From: Methylobrevis pamukkalensis
GTDB lineage: Bacteria; Pseudomonadota; Alphaproteobacteria; Rhizobiales; Pleomorphomonadaceae
Assembly: GCF_001720135.1 (NCBI RefSeq)
Contig: NZ_MCRJ01000001.1
Location: 1 to 64,000, forward strand
Length of the DNA: 64,000 bases
Reading direction: 5' to 3'
Below are positions 50,446 through 60,611 of the stretch, piece by piece. Numbering within the stretch: position 1 is the first letter of the stretch; each line of letters opens with the position of its first letter. A program made the translations under genes and the position numbers. The notes under the pieces were generated by a model. It had not been told where the DNA came from. It made no database searches and saw only the letters and a list, made by a program, of their open reading frames with translations.

Positions 50446-51363
50446 ATGGTCATGGGGCAGGCGGTCGAGACCGGGGGCAGGGCGGGACAGCCGGTCAATC
50501 CGCTGTTGCTGCGCGTGGCGCCCTTCGCCTTCGTCTTCCTGTGGTCGACCGGCTTTCTCGCCGCCAAATATGCCGCGCCCGTCGCGGGGCCGTTCTCGCT
50601 GCTCGCGGTGCGGATGATCTTCGTCGTGCCGCTTTTGGCTGGGATCGCGCTGCTCCTGCGCCGGCCCTGGCCGTCGCGGCAGCTGGCGCTGCATGCCATG
50701 GTCGCGGGCATCCTGATCCACGCGGTCTATCTCGGCGGCATCTTCTTCGCTGTCAGCCGCGGCCTGCCGTCCGGCTTTGCCGGGCTGATCGTCGGCCTGC
50801 AGCCGATGCTGACGGCGATCTTCGCGCGCGGACTGCTCGGCGAGCGGCTGACGCGGGCGCATCTCGCTGGTCTCGGCCTGGGGCTGGTCGGCGTCGCCAT
50901 GGTGCTGGCGCCGAAGCTCGATCCCACGGTGGTCGGCGCGCTCGACCTGTGGCTGGTTCCGCTCGCCGTCGGCGCGGTGGCGGCGATCTCGGTCGGCACG
51001 GTCTACCAGAAGCGCTTTGCCAGCGGCGGCGACCTCCTCACCTCCACGGTGCTGCAATATGTCGGCGCGGCGCTGCTGCTGACGCCGCTGGCCGCGCTGG
51101 AAGGCTTCCGGCTCGTGCCCGGCGTCCAGCTGGCGATCGCGCTCGGCTGGCTGGTGGTGGTGCTGTCCATCGTCACCGTGCTGCTGCTCCTGCTGATGAT
51201 CCGGGAGGGCGCGGTGTCGAAGGTGGCGGCGCTGTTCTATCTCGTGCCGCCGGTGACGGCGGCGCTCGCCTTCGTCGTCTTCGGCGAGACGCTGAGCCTG
51301 ATCCAGATCGCCGGCACGGTGGTGGTCGCCGTGGCCGTCGCGCTGGCAACACGGCGGCGCTGA
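50446..51363 (+). CDS. EamA/DMT-family transporter
   Basis: A 305-residue membrane protein with about ten hydrophobic segments in two EamA repeats, typical of the drug/metabolite transporter superfamily. Family wording includes FVFLWSTGFLAAKYA, ALHAMVAGILIHAVYLGGIF, LIVGLQPMLTAIFARGLLGE and the second repeat LVPPVTAALAFVVFGE. The transported compound is unknown. The stop is five bases from the end of the convergent YihY-family gene. Confidence 0.9.
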   Translation: MVMGQAVETGGRAGQPVNPLLLRVAPFAFVFLWSTGFLAAKYAAPVAGPFSLLAVRMIFVVPLLAGIALLLRRPWPSRQLALHAMVAGILIHAVYLGGIFFAVSRGLPSGFAGLIVGLQPMLTAIFARGLLGERLTRAHLAGLGLGLVGVAMVLAPKLDPTVVGALDLWLVPLAVGAVAAISVGTVYQKRFASGGDLLTSTVLQYVGAALLLTPLAALEGFRLVPGVQLAIALGWLVVVLSIVTVLLLLLMIREGAVSKVAALFYLVPPVTAALAFVVFGETLSLIQIAGTVVVAVAVALATRRR

Positions 51364-51367
51364 GCGC

Positions 51368-52315
51368 TCAGGAGGGTTCGGGCTCGGTCATCGCCTTGGT
51401 CAGCCGGTGCTCGATGCGGGCCGCATTCAGCGAGGCGCCGAACAGGAAGATCGCCGCCAGCAGGTAGAGGAACACCAGCGCCGTCATCACGCCGGCGAGG
51501 CCGGCGTAGGTGGAGGCGTAATTGGCGAAGCGGCCGAGATAGGTCGCAAAGCCGATGGCGCCGACGATCCAGGCAAGCAGGGTGACGACGATGCCGGGCA
51601 GCACGTCGCGCAGGCTGCGGTGCCCCGCCGGCAGCCACTTGTGGGCGACGATCAGCGCCCCGCCCAGCACCGCGATCGTGACCACATAGCGCACGAACAC
51701 GCCGAGCTTCGACGTCACGAACCCGTAGAAGGACCACGACGACAGGCCGGAGCTTTCAGCCAGGCCCGACAGGTCGTGGACGACGGTGCGCTCCTGCACG
51801 AAGGTCCAGGCGACCGGGCCGACGGCGACCAGCAGCGCCAGCGTCAGGATCGCCAGCGTGCCGATCAGCACGAAGACGATGCTCTGCAGTCGCAGGATGA
51901 CGAAGTTGCGGTGTTCGGCCGAGCCATAGGCGCGGGTGAGGCCGAGGCGCATCGCCTCGACGCCGTTGGAGGCAAAATAGATCGCCAGCAGGATGCCGAT
52001 GGTGAGCAGGTCACCGCGCGGCACGGTCAGCACCGTGTTGATCTCGCGGGTGATGGGCCCGGCCACCGAGGTGGGCCAGGCCTCGAACAGCAGCGACACG
52101 CTGCTGCGGCCGAGGTCGCCGAGGTCGAGAAAGCCGGCGAAGGCGGTCAGGAAGATCAGGAACGGAAACAGCGCCATCAGCGCGGTCATCGCCATGTGAC
52201 TGGCGATCGCCCAGCCGTCGGTGTCGTTGAAACGGTTGACCGCGCGCCAGGTGGAGCGGATGAAGCCCTTCACGAACAGGTAGACGGCGTGTGTCGAAAG
52301 GGCCGGGGTGTCCAT
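51368..52315 (-). CDS. YihY/virulence factor BrkB family membrane protein
   Basis: A 315-residue inner-membrane protein. It begins with the amphipathic stretch FNDTDGWAIASHMAMTALMALFPFLIFL, typical of the YihY/BrkB family, and has about six hydrophobic segments ending with TYAGLAGVMTALVFLYLLAAIFLFGASLNA (read as two pieces). The function is not established; it was once called ribonuclease BN by mistake. The ATG at 52315 has AAGGAG about ten bases upstream and is preferred over longer frames to 52480. It is convergent with the EamA gene and divergent from mcd. Confidence 0.88.
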   Translation of the reverse strand: MDTPALSTHAVYLFVKGFIRSTWRAVNRFNDTDGWAIASHMAMTALMALFPFLIFLTAFAGFLDLGDLGRSSVSLLFEAWPTSVAGPITREINTVLTVPRGDLLTIGILLAIYFASNGVEAMRLGLTRAYGSAEHRNFVILRLQSIVFVLIGTLAILTLALLVAVGPVAWTFVQERTVVHDLSGLAESSGLSSWSFYGFVTSKLGVFVRYVVTIAVLGGALIVAHKWLPAGHRSLRDVLPGIVVTLLAWIVGAIGFATYLGRFANYASTYAGLAGVMTALVFLYLLAAIFLFGASLNAARIEHRLTKAMTEPEPS

Positions 52316-52556
52316 GTGTGCGGCACTCCTTCTTTCGTCCGGGACGGTCATGCGTGCATCGACCCATAACACGAGGATTTTCATCGAGTCTGTACGACAG
52401 GAAGGGCTTTTCGGGCTTGCCCCGTGACGAAACGCGCATTGCACCATTCCGGCGAATTGGAAAACGTGCCGGAACGACACGTGGAGAGACGCGGGGCCGA
52501 TCGGTGCCTGCTCCTGCCACCGACGCAGCCCTCATGCGCAATCCGGGACCGCCGAC

Positions 52557-54232
52557 ATGACCACACTGGCTGAACGCATCGAAGCCCCTTCCGATCCCCT
52601 TGCCGCCCTTGCCGGCGCAATTGTTGCGATCGACGCCCTGATCCGTGCGGCCACCGTCGCCGTCAAGGACCGGGTCTCGGTCGGCGGCCGGATCGACGGC
52701 AAGGCGATGGACCGCGAGCAGCGCGCCGCCCACGGCCTTGCCTGGCTTGCCACCTACGGCGAATCCCTGCGCGAGCTTGGCGCCTACCGGACGCGGATGG
52801 AGGCCGAGGGCCGCTTCGGCGAGACCGAGCGGCTGCTGGTGCTGATCGGCGCCGGCGAGTATCTGGCGCAGGTGTTCGGCGGCATCCCGATGAACCAGGG
52901 CGAGATCGTCCGGCTCGCCGATCTCGGCATCCCCGCCCGCGACATCGCGGCCGCCCGCACCGCGGACGTGGAGATGCTGATGGCGGAGGGCTGCGCGCCG
53001 GAACCGCGCGCCGCGCTGGTCGCCGCCATGCGCCAAAAGACCGACGCGAGATCGTCGGCGACAGCGGCCTCGACGAGACCATGGAGGCCTTTCGCGCCGA
53101 GATGCGCCGCTTTGCCGAGGAAGAGGTGCTGCCGCATGCCCACGAGTGGCACCTGAAGAATGCCTACATCCCGCTCGAGGTGATCGCCAAGCTCGCCGAT
53201 CTCGGCGTGTTCGGCCTGACGATCCCGGAAGAGTTCGGCGGTCTCGGCCTCGGCAAGGAATCCATGTGCGTCGTCTCCGAGGAGCTGTCGCGCGCCTATA
53301 TCGGCGTCGGCTCGCTCGGCACCCGCTCGGAGATTGCCGCCGAACTCATTCTCGGCGGCGGCACCGACGCGCAGAAGGCCGAGTGGCTGCCGAGGATCGC
53401 CTCCGGCGAGGTGCTGCCGACCGCCGTCTTCACCGAGCCCAACACCGGCTCGGACCTCGGGTCCCTGCGCACCCGCGCGGTGCAGGAGGAGGGCGTCTGG
53501 AAGGTGACCGGCAACAAGACCTGGATCACCCATCCGGTGCGCGCCGACCTGATGACGCTGCTGGTGCGCACCAATCCGGACGAGCCGGGATACCGGGGCC
53601 TCTCCATGTTACTTGCGCCGAAGCCCCGCGGCACGGACGCCGATCCGTTCCCGGCGCAGGGCATGTCCGGCGGCGAGATCGAGGTGCTCGGCTACCGCGG
53701 CATGAAGGAATACGAGATCGCCTTCGACGGCTTCGCGGTGCCGGCGGAAAACCTGCTCGGCGGCGTGCCGGGCCAGGGCTTCAAGCAGCTGATGCAGACC
53801 TTCGAGAGCGCCCGCATCCAGACGGCGGCGCGCGCGGTCGGCGTCGCCCAGTCGGCGCTCGACGTCGGCCTGAAATATGCGCAGGAGCGCATCCAGTTCG
53901 GCAAGGCGCTGGTGGAATTTCCGCGTGTCGCCGACAAGCTGGCGATGATGGCGGTGGAGGTGCACATCGCCCGCCAGCTCACCTACTATTCGGCGCGGCA
54001 GAAGGACGAGGGCAAGCGCTGCGATCTGGAAGCCGGCATGGCCAAGCTGCTCGGCGCCCGCGTCGCCTGGGCGGCGGCGGACAACGCCCTGCAGATCCAC
54101 GGCGGCAACGGCTTTGCCCTCGAATACCAGATCAGCCGGATTCTTTGCGACGCCCGCATCCTGAACATCTTCGAGGGTGCGGCCGAGATCCAGGCCCAGG
54201 TGATCGCCCGGCGGCTGCTGGACGAGGCGTGA
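52557..54232 (+). CDS. mcd: (2S)-methylsuccinyl-CoA dehydrogenase, frameshifted in this sequence
   Basis: An FAD-dependent acyl-CoA dehydrogenase that oxidises methylsuccinyl-CoA to mesaconyl-CoA in the ethylmalonyl-CoA pathway. Two parts are seen: an N-terminal helical domain (about residues 1-165, with [20 protein letters not shown] and [17 protein letters not shown]) and a full dehydrogenase domain with [38 protein letters not shown] and [17 protein letters not shown]. One G is missing near 53047 between the parts; restoring it gives 558 residues. The extra N-terminal domain is a mark of Mcd among acyl-CoA dehydrogenases, and ccr and ecm lie within 6 kb. Confidence 0.9.
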
Positions 54233-54293
54233 GGGTAGGGGAGCTGGTGGGGTCGAGGGATGGGTGGGGCACAAGGACCCTTGGGGCTCCGCG

Positions 54294-54454
54294 GCCCCCT
54301 CATCCGGCCCTGCGGGCCACCTTCTCCCCGTGGGGGAGAAGGGTAATGCGGAGCTGTCTCCGTGCTATGGGAACTGTTGGGTGGCCCAAACCCATCCGCG
54401 AGTTACCCTCTCCCCTCGGGGGAGAAGGTGGCCCGAAGGGCCGGATGAGGGGGA
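54294..54454. repeat. Palindromic intergenic repeat, family A (copy 2)
   Basis: Inverted arms CCCCCTCATCCGGCCCTGCG / GGGCCGGATGAGGGGG enclosing TTCTCCCC...GGGGGAGAAGG hairpins, in the 325 bp gap between mcd and tspO. The arms are nearly the same as those at 11784-11947, while the spacer between them differs. No gene is supported in the rest of the gap. Confidence 0.88.
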
Positions 54455-54557
54455 GCTCCGCCGGCTGCGTGTCGCGGACATTCGACCATCGCCCCCTAAC
54501 CAGTCGCCCCGCCCCGCCCTATCTGAACGTCACGCCATCCACTCAGGAAATCCCATC

Positions 54558-55058
54558 GTGACGCCATTCCAGCCCGTCTTCTCGCACCGTGACATCCTCA
54601 TGCTCGCGGGCTGTCTCGTGCTGGTGGCGCTGGCCGGGGCGATCGGATCGGCGGCGACGCTGCCGGCGATCCCGGGCTGGTATGCAGGTCTCGAGAAGCC
54701 GTTCTTCACGCCGCCGAACTGGGTGTTCGGGCCGGCGTGGACGGCGCTCTACGTGCTGATGGCGATCGCGCTGTGGCGGGTGGTGCGCACGCCGGCGGAG
54801 ACGCCCGGGCGCAGCCGCGCCATCGGCCTGTTCCTCGTCCAGCTCGTGCTCAATGCCGGCTGGTCGGTGGCCTTCTTCGGGCTTCAGGCGCCGTGGGCGG
54901 GGGTGGCGGTGATCGCGCTGCTGATCGCGGCGCTCCTCGCGACGATCCGCGTCTTCCGGCGGCTCGACCGTGTCGCGGCCCTGCTGCTGCTGCCCTATCT
55001 CGCCTGGGTCGCCTTCGCGGCGCTCTTGAACATCTCGGTGGCCGTGCTCAACTCCTGA
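54558..55058 (+). CDS. tspO: TspO/MBR-family protein
   Basis: A 166-residue membrane protein with five hydrophobic segments. Family marks are WYAGLEKPFFTPPNWVFGPAWTALYVLMAIALW (seen here as WYAGLEKPFFTPPNW and GPAWTALYVLMAIALW) and LNAGWSVAFFGLQAPWAGV. TspO proteins bind tetrapyrroles and cholesterol-like ligands and, in alphaproteobacteria, influence tetrapyrrole-dependent gene control. The start is GTG at 54558; the longer frame enters repeat A. Confidence 0.92.
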   Translation: MTPFQPVFSHRDILMLAGCLVLVALAGAIGSAATLPAIPGWYAGLEKPFFTPPNWVFGPAWTALYVLMAIALWRVVRTPAETPGRSRAIGLFLVQLVLNAGWSVAFFGLQAPWAGVAVIALLIAALLATIRVFRRLDRVAALLLLPYLAWVAFAALLNISVAVLNS

Positions 55059-55146
55059 CAGCCCGGCCCCCGTTGTCGCCGGGCAGACCCGACGACAACG
55101 GAGGCCGATCTCATCCCAGCGCGCGAATGAACCGACCTCTCTCCGC

Positions 55147-55241
55147 CCTCACCCTGAGGAGGCCCGGAACGGGCCGTCTCGAAGGGCGGGGGCGGCCTCG
55201 TCCTTCGAGACAGCCGCTGGCGCGGCTTCCTCAGGATGAGG
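55147..55241. repeat. Palindromic intergenic repeat, family D
   Basis: Inverted arms with CCTCACCCTGAGGAGG...CGTCTCGAAGG on the left and CCTTCGAGAC...TTCCTCAGGATGAGG on the right, 15 bp apart, between tspO and the convergent pyc gene. It resembles a repeat family seen widely in Rhizobiales and may serve as a bidirectional terminator here. Confidence 0.8.
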
Positions 55242-55273
55242 CCGATCGAGCCTGTTCATCGGCGCGGCGGCTC

Positions 55274-58200
55274 TCACCCCTCGTAGACGACCAGAAGGTC
55301 CTTGGCATCGATCGCCGCGCCGCGGGCGACCGCGACCTCGGCGATGGTGCCGTCGCGCTCGGCGTGGATCGAGGTTTCCATCTTCATCGCCTCGATCGAC
55401 AGCAGCACGTCGCCGGCCTTCACCGCCTGGCCCGCCTTGACCGCAAGCGTGGAGATGACGCCGGGCATCGGAGCCGCCACGTGGTTGGCGTTGGTCGGGT
55501 CGGCCTTGCGCTTGGCGCCGATGCCGGCGGCGGCGGCCGCCCGGTCGGGCACCTTGACCATGCGCGGCTGGCCGTTGAGCTCGAAGAAGACGCGGACCAT
55601 GCCGTCCTCGTCGGTGCGGCCGATCGCCTGGCAGCGGATCACCAGCGACTTGCCCTGCTCGATCGCCACCTGGATCTCCTGCTCGACCGGCAGGCCGTAG
55701 AAGTAGACCGGGGTCGGCAGCGCCGAGGTCGGGCCGTAGACGTCGGCGAGCGCCGCGTAGTCGGTGAAGACCTTCGGATACATCAGGTAGGAGGCGATCT
55801 CGGTGCCGGTCGGGCCCTCGACGCCGGGCTTGGTGGCAAGCTCGGCCTTCACGGCCTCGAAGTCGACCGGCGGCAGGTTCTTGCCCGGCCGCTCCGTGAC
55901 CGGCGGCTCGCCCTTCAGCACCTTCTTCTGCAGCGCCGGCGGCCAGCCGCCCGGCGGCTGGCCGAGCTCGCCGCGCAGCAGCATGACCACGCTGTCGGGG
56001 AAGGCGACGTCCTTGTCCGGGTTCTCGACGTCGGCCACCGTCAGGCCCGAGGAGACCATCATCAGCGCCATGTCGCCGACGACCTTCGACGACGGCGTGA
56101 CCTTGATGATGTCGCCGAACATGCGGTTGACGTCCGCATAGGTCTCGGCCACCTCGTGCCAGCGGGCGTCGAGGCCGAGCGAGCGGGCCTGTTCCTTGAG
56201 ATTGGTGAACTGGCCGCCGGGCATCTCGTGGAGATAGACCTCGGAGGCCGGGCCCTTGAGGTCGCTCTCGAAGGCCGCATACTGCTGGCGCACGGTTTCC
56301 CAGTAGACCGAGATGTCGCGGATCACCTTCTGGTCGAGGCCGGTGTCGAACTCGGTCCGCTCGAGGGCGGCCACCAGCGAGCCGAGCGCCGGCTGCGAGG
56401 TCATGCCGGAGATCGCGTCCATCGCCGCGTCGATCGCGTCGACGCCGGCTTCCACCGCCGCCAGAACGCTTGCCGCCGAGATGCCGGAGGTGTCGTGGGT
56501 GTGGAAATGCAGCGGCAGGTCGGTCTGCTCGCGCAGCGCCTTGAACAGCACCCTGGCCGCGTTCGGCTTCATCAGGCCGCCCATGTCCTTGATGCAGAGG
56601 ATGTGGCATCCGGCCGCTTCGAGTTCCCTGGCCAGATTCAGGTAATACTTCAGGTCGTATTTCGACCGGGCCGGGTCCAGCATGTCGCCGGTGTAGCAGA
56701 TCGCGCCTTCGCACAGCTTGCCGGTCTCGAGGATCGCGTCGATCGAGACGCGCATGCTCTCCACCCAGTTGAGGCAGTCGAACACGCGGAAGAGATCGAC
56801 GCCATTCTCGGCCGCCTGCCTGATGAAGAAGGCGACGGCATCGTCGGGATAGCTCATGTAGCCGACGCCGTTGGCGCCGCGCACCAGCGCCTGCAGCAGG
56901 ATGTTCGGCGCCCGGTCGCGGATCAGATGCAGCCGCTCCCACGGATCCTCGGTGAGGAAGCGCATCGACACGTCGAAGGTGGCGCCGCCCCAGCATTCGA
57001 GGCTGAACAGGCCCGGCAGGCCGCGGGCATAGGCGTCGGCGGCGCCGGCGATGTCGAAGGTGCGGATGCGGGTGGCGAGCGCCGACTGGTGGCCGTCGCG
57101 CATGGTGGTGTCGGTGATCAGGGTGCGCTTCTCGGCGCGCATCCACTCGGCGAACTTCTTCGGCCCGAGCTCCTTGAGGAGGTCGCGCGTGCCCTTCTGG
57201 ATCGGCACCTTGTAGGACGGCGCGACCGGCACGCGGGCATGGGCCGCTGGCTGCGGCCGGTTGCGGGTTTCCGGATGGCCGTTGACGGTGACGTCGGCGA
57301 TGTAGGTGAGCAGCTTGGTCGCGCGGTCGCGGCGCTTCACCTGATCGAACAGCTCGGGCGTCTCGTCGATGAAGCGGGTGGTGTAGCTGTTGTCCTGGAA
57401 TTTCGGGTTGGTGATGATGTTTTCGAGGAAGGCAAGGTTGGTGGCGACGCCGCGGATGCGGAACTCGCGCAGGGCGCGGTGCATGCGCATGATCGCCTCT
57501 TCCGGGGTCGGCGCCCAGGCGGTCACCTTCTCCAGCAGCGGATCGTAGAAACGGGTGATCACCGCGCCGGAATAGGCGGTGCCGCCGTCGAGGCGGATGC
57601 CGAAGCCGGTGGCGCCGCGATAGGCGGTGATGCGGCCGTAGTCCGGAATGAAGTTCTGTTCCGGGTCCTCGGTGGTGATGCGGCATTGCAGGGCGTTGCC
57701 GTTGAGGACGATGTCCTCCTGCTTCGGCACGCCGGATTCCGGGGTGCCGATCACCGCGCCGTCGAGGATGTGGATCTGCGCCTTGACGATGTCGATGCCG
57801 GTCACCTCCTCGGTGACGGTGTGCTCGACCTGGATGCGCGGGTTGACCTCGATGAAGTAGAAGGCGCCGGTGTCGGCGTCCATCAGGAACTCGACCGTGC
57901 CGGCGCCGTAATAGTCGGTGGCGTGGGCGATCTTGAGGCCGTAGCCGGTGAGCTCGTCGCGCTGGGCCTGGTCGAGGTAGGGCGCGGGGGCGCGCTCGAC
58001 GACCTTCTGGTGGCGGCGCTGCACCGAACAGTCGCGCTCGAACAGGTGGACCGCGTTGCCGTGCTTGTCGCCGAGGATCTGCACCTCGACGTGACGGGCG
58101 CGCTCCACCAGCTTTTCCAGATAGACCTCGTCCTTGCCGAAGGCGGCCTTCGCCTCGCGCTTGGCGGTGATCACGTCCTTCAGCAGCTGTTCCTCGTCGC

Positions 58201-58719
58201 GGATGACGCGCATGCCGCGTCCGCCGCCGCCCCAGGAGGCCTTGAGCATCACCGGGTAGCGACGCGCCTGGCCTCGGCCTTCACCACCTCCATGTCGTCG
58301 GGCAGCGGGTCGGTCGCCGGCATCACCGGCACGCCGGCGGCGATCGCCAGGTTGCGCGCGGCGACCTTGTTGCCGAGCTTGCGCATGGTGTCCGGCGAGG
58401 GGCCGATGAAGGTGATGCCGGCCTCGGCGCAGGCCTCGGCGAATTCCGGGCTTTCCGACAGGAGGCCGTAGCCGGGGTGGATCGCGTCGGCGCCGCTTTC
58501 GAGCGCGACGCGGATCACCTCGGGGATCGACAGATAGGCCTCGATGGGCCCGAGGCCCTTGCCGATCTGGTAGGCCTCGTCGGCCTTGAAGCGGTGCAGC
58601 GCGAGCTTGTCTTCCTCGGCGAAGACCGCGACGGTCCTCAGGCCCAGTTCGTTGGCCGCGCGGAAGACGCGAATCGCGATCTCCGACCTGTTCGCCACCA
58701 GAATCTTTCGGATCGCCAC
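55274..58719 (-). CDS. pyc: Pyruvate carboxylase, frameshifted in this sequence
   Basis: Biotin-dependent carboxylation of pyruvate to oxaloacetate. Domains in order are: biotin carboxylase (residues about 1-450; [54 protein letters not shown]), carboxyltransferase (about 540-810; [41 protein letters not shown]), allosteric/tetramerisation segment and a C-terminal biotinyl domain with the lysine in [10 protein letters not shown]. One G is missing near 58260 ([11 protein letters not shown]). Restoring it gives 1148 residues, the normal length. The GTG at 58719 starts [10 protein letters not shown]. It is separated from luxI on the same strand. Confidence 0.96.
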
Positions 58720-58844
58720 GCCCGCCTCCCTCGCTCGCCTCGATGGATCATTGGTAGCGCGTTTTCGCGGGTGCGAAAAGCGCCAGCCGCGATGCGGCAG
58801 GCCGCCGGCCGGCACCGGCCGGCCGGCAAACAGGGCAGTTTTCG

Positions 58845-59531
58845 TCAGACGCGCAGGTCGCCGGAACGCCCGTCCGGGAGGACGACCGGGAGGTCGGCCG
58901 GACTTTCCGCCGGGCGCCGCCCTTCGTGAGCCGGCATCGCCCTCACCCCCCGGGCGCAGACCGCGCGGGTGCGGCGGATTGCCCGCTCGCCGATCTCGAA
59001 CAGCAGCGCGATCACGGTCTCGCCGCCGATCTCAAGCGGCAGGCCGAGCGGTTCGACGCCGAAGCCGAGCTGCAGCGTGCGGGTGATCCACAGCGGATCG
59101 CCCTGGCAGGTGGCGTGGGTGATGCCGCGGGCGTGGCACCATTCGAGGATGCCGAGGATCAGCGCGTTGCTGGCCTGCACGGCGGCCGCGCCGCGCACCG
59201 CGTCGGGGTTGACGAGATGGCGGGTCCATTCGGCGATCTGCGGCCCGCGCGGGATCTCCGCCCGCGCGCAGAGCTGCGGATAGACGTCGGCCAGAAGATG
59301 CGGGCCGGTGGTGGGCAAGAGGCGCGCATAGGCGAGGATGCAGCCGTGCCGGTCGGTCGACACGAAGTGGACGGCGCTGGCGGTGTCGAACTGGTCGATC
59401 TCGCGGCCATCCGGCCGGGCAAGGTCGGACCAGCCGCGGGTCTCGACGAAGACGCGGTGACGCAGGCGGAAACAGGCGTCGAGCGTGTCTTGATGGAGAT
59501 GGGCGTTGTCGGCGGAAAGGACGTGGATCAT
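58845..59531 (-). CDS. LuxI-family acyl-homoserine lactone synthase
   Basis: Makes an N-acyl-homoserine lactone signal from S-adenosylmethionine and an acyl donor. The 228-residue protein shows the conserved N-terminal [14 protein letters not shown], the acidic [34 protein letters not shown] and IAEWTRHLV. The last 30 residues are low-complexity. The acyl chain cannot be predicted; the lineage also includes synthases that use aryl- or branched-chain acids. A LuxR-type gene lies 148 bp upstream in the same direction. Confidence 0.93.
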   Translation of the reverse strand: MIHVLSADNAHLHQDTLDACFRLRHRVFVETRGWSDLARPDGREIDQFDTASAVHFVSTDRHGCILAYARLLPTTGPHLLADVYPQLCARAEIPRGPQIAEWTRHLVNPDAVRGAAAVQASNALILGILEWCHARGITHATCQGDPLWITRTLQLGFGVEPLGLPLEIGGETVIALLFEIGERAIRRTRAVCARGVRAMPAHEGRRPAESPADLPVVLPDGRSGDLRV

Positions 59532-59625
59532 CGGAGGCCTCCTGGAGTGAAGGGGCCGATGATAGGAAGAGGTCGGAGCGCCGTGAGGATGTTAAATCAG
59601 GGCGTGCCGCGGATATTTTATACAC

Positions 59626-59638
59626 GCAAAGGCTTTGC
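59626..59638. promoter_or_regulatory. Palindrome upstream of luxI (possible lux-box-like operator)
   Basis: GCAAAG-G-CTTTGC, a perfect 6-1-6 inverted repeat in the gap between the LuxR and LuxI genes. On the minus strand it lies just upstream of TATAAAAT (59614-59622), placing it near a -35 position for luxI. It is shorter than the usual 18-20 bp lux box, so the assignment is tentative. Confidence 0.4.
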
Positions 59639-59679
59639 CCGCAATTCACAGGCCGATGTGCCCCGCGTCCGTGACCGTC

Positions 59680-60402
59680 TCAGTGGATCAGCCCGTGGCG
59701 GAACGCCTCGGCGACGGCCTGTACCCGGTTGACCGCGCGCAGCTTGCGGGTCGCCGAGGTGAGATAGCCGTCGGCGGTGTGATTGGAGATCGACAGGATC
59801 TGCGCGATCTCCCAGGAGGTCTTGCCGTCGGCGGCCCAGCGCAGGCATTCGATCTCGCGCGGCGAGAGCTTGGGCGGCCGTCGCATCGGCACGCCGCGGG
59901 CGAGGCATTCGCGGGCCTGGTTGTGGGCGTAGATGCCGACGAGATGGAGCAGGCCCTTGTGCTGCTCGCGCAGGTCGACCGGACCGCCGGCAAAGGAGAT
60001 CACCGCCTGGAAACCGCTGGTGGAATAGATCGGCACCGAGAAGCCGGCGCGCAGGCCGAAGTCGGCCGCCTCGTGCATCACCGTCGACGCCTCGCCGGAC
60101 AGCGGCTGGCCGGTCACCGCCTCGTCCCACATGAAGGGCTTGCTGGTGGCCCGGATCCGCGCCACCACCGGGTCATGCTGCACGAAGTCGCGGGCGAGAT
60201 AGTGCTCGGTCCAGCGCGGATCCCAGCCCCGCAGCATCAGGTAGCCGTCGATGCGATCGCCGGGGTCGGGCAGGCCGGTCATCATGAAGCCGTCGAAGCC
60301 GACCGAGCGTGCGACCTCCTGCAACTCCGCCATGATCTCGTCGGCGGTGCCGAGGGACTTGATCCGTTCGATGGCATCGAGGGCGCGCTGGTAGTCGGTC
60401 AT
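59680..60402 (-). CDS. LuxR-family transcriptional regulator
   Basis: A 240-residue acyl-homoserine-lactone-responsive regulator. The N-terminal autoinducer-binding domain (residues about 20-160) has GFDGFMMTGLPDPGD, RGWDPRWTEHYLARDFVQHDPVV and the ligand-pocket FGLRAGFSVPIYSTSGFQA; the C-terminal GerE helix-turn-helix starts KLSPREIECLRWAADGKTSWEIA and ends NRVQAVAEAF. It probably controls the adjacent luxI. The ATG at 60402 is chosen. Confidence 0.93.
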   Translation of the reverse strand: MTDYQRALDAIERIKSLGTADEIMAELQEVARSVGFDGFMMTGLPDPGDRIDGYLMLRGWDPRWTEHYLARDFVQHDPVVARIRATSKPFMWDEAVTGQPLSGEASTVMHEAADFGLRAGFSVPIYSTSGFQAVISFAGGPVDLREQHKGLLHLVGIYAHNQARECLARGVPMRRPPKLSPREIECLRWAADGKTSWEIAQILSISNHTADGYLTSATRKLRAVNRVQAVAEAFRHGLIH

Positions 60403-60611
60403 GGGCGGGTTCCACCGGCTCGCGCCGCCGCCGGACACCTGACGCCGCGGGGCGAGGGGTCTGGCCGTGCCGAGTCGTCCGATCGAAAGTCGATCGGATC
60501 AGGATACAATCCGAAACACGAGGATTTCCAGCACTTGAATGAAACGAGGGTCAAAAAAATCGACAAAAGCCGGAAATCGGCCGTTGTGGCGTCCTGTCAG
60601 GTCGGGACGGA

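Noticed and set aside
54737-58471. A 1244-codon open frame on the plus strand across tspO and opposite pyc
   Set aside because: It crosses the end of tspO, repeat D and all of pyc in antisense; it shows no domain.
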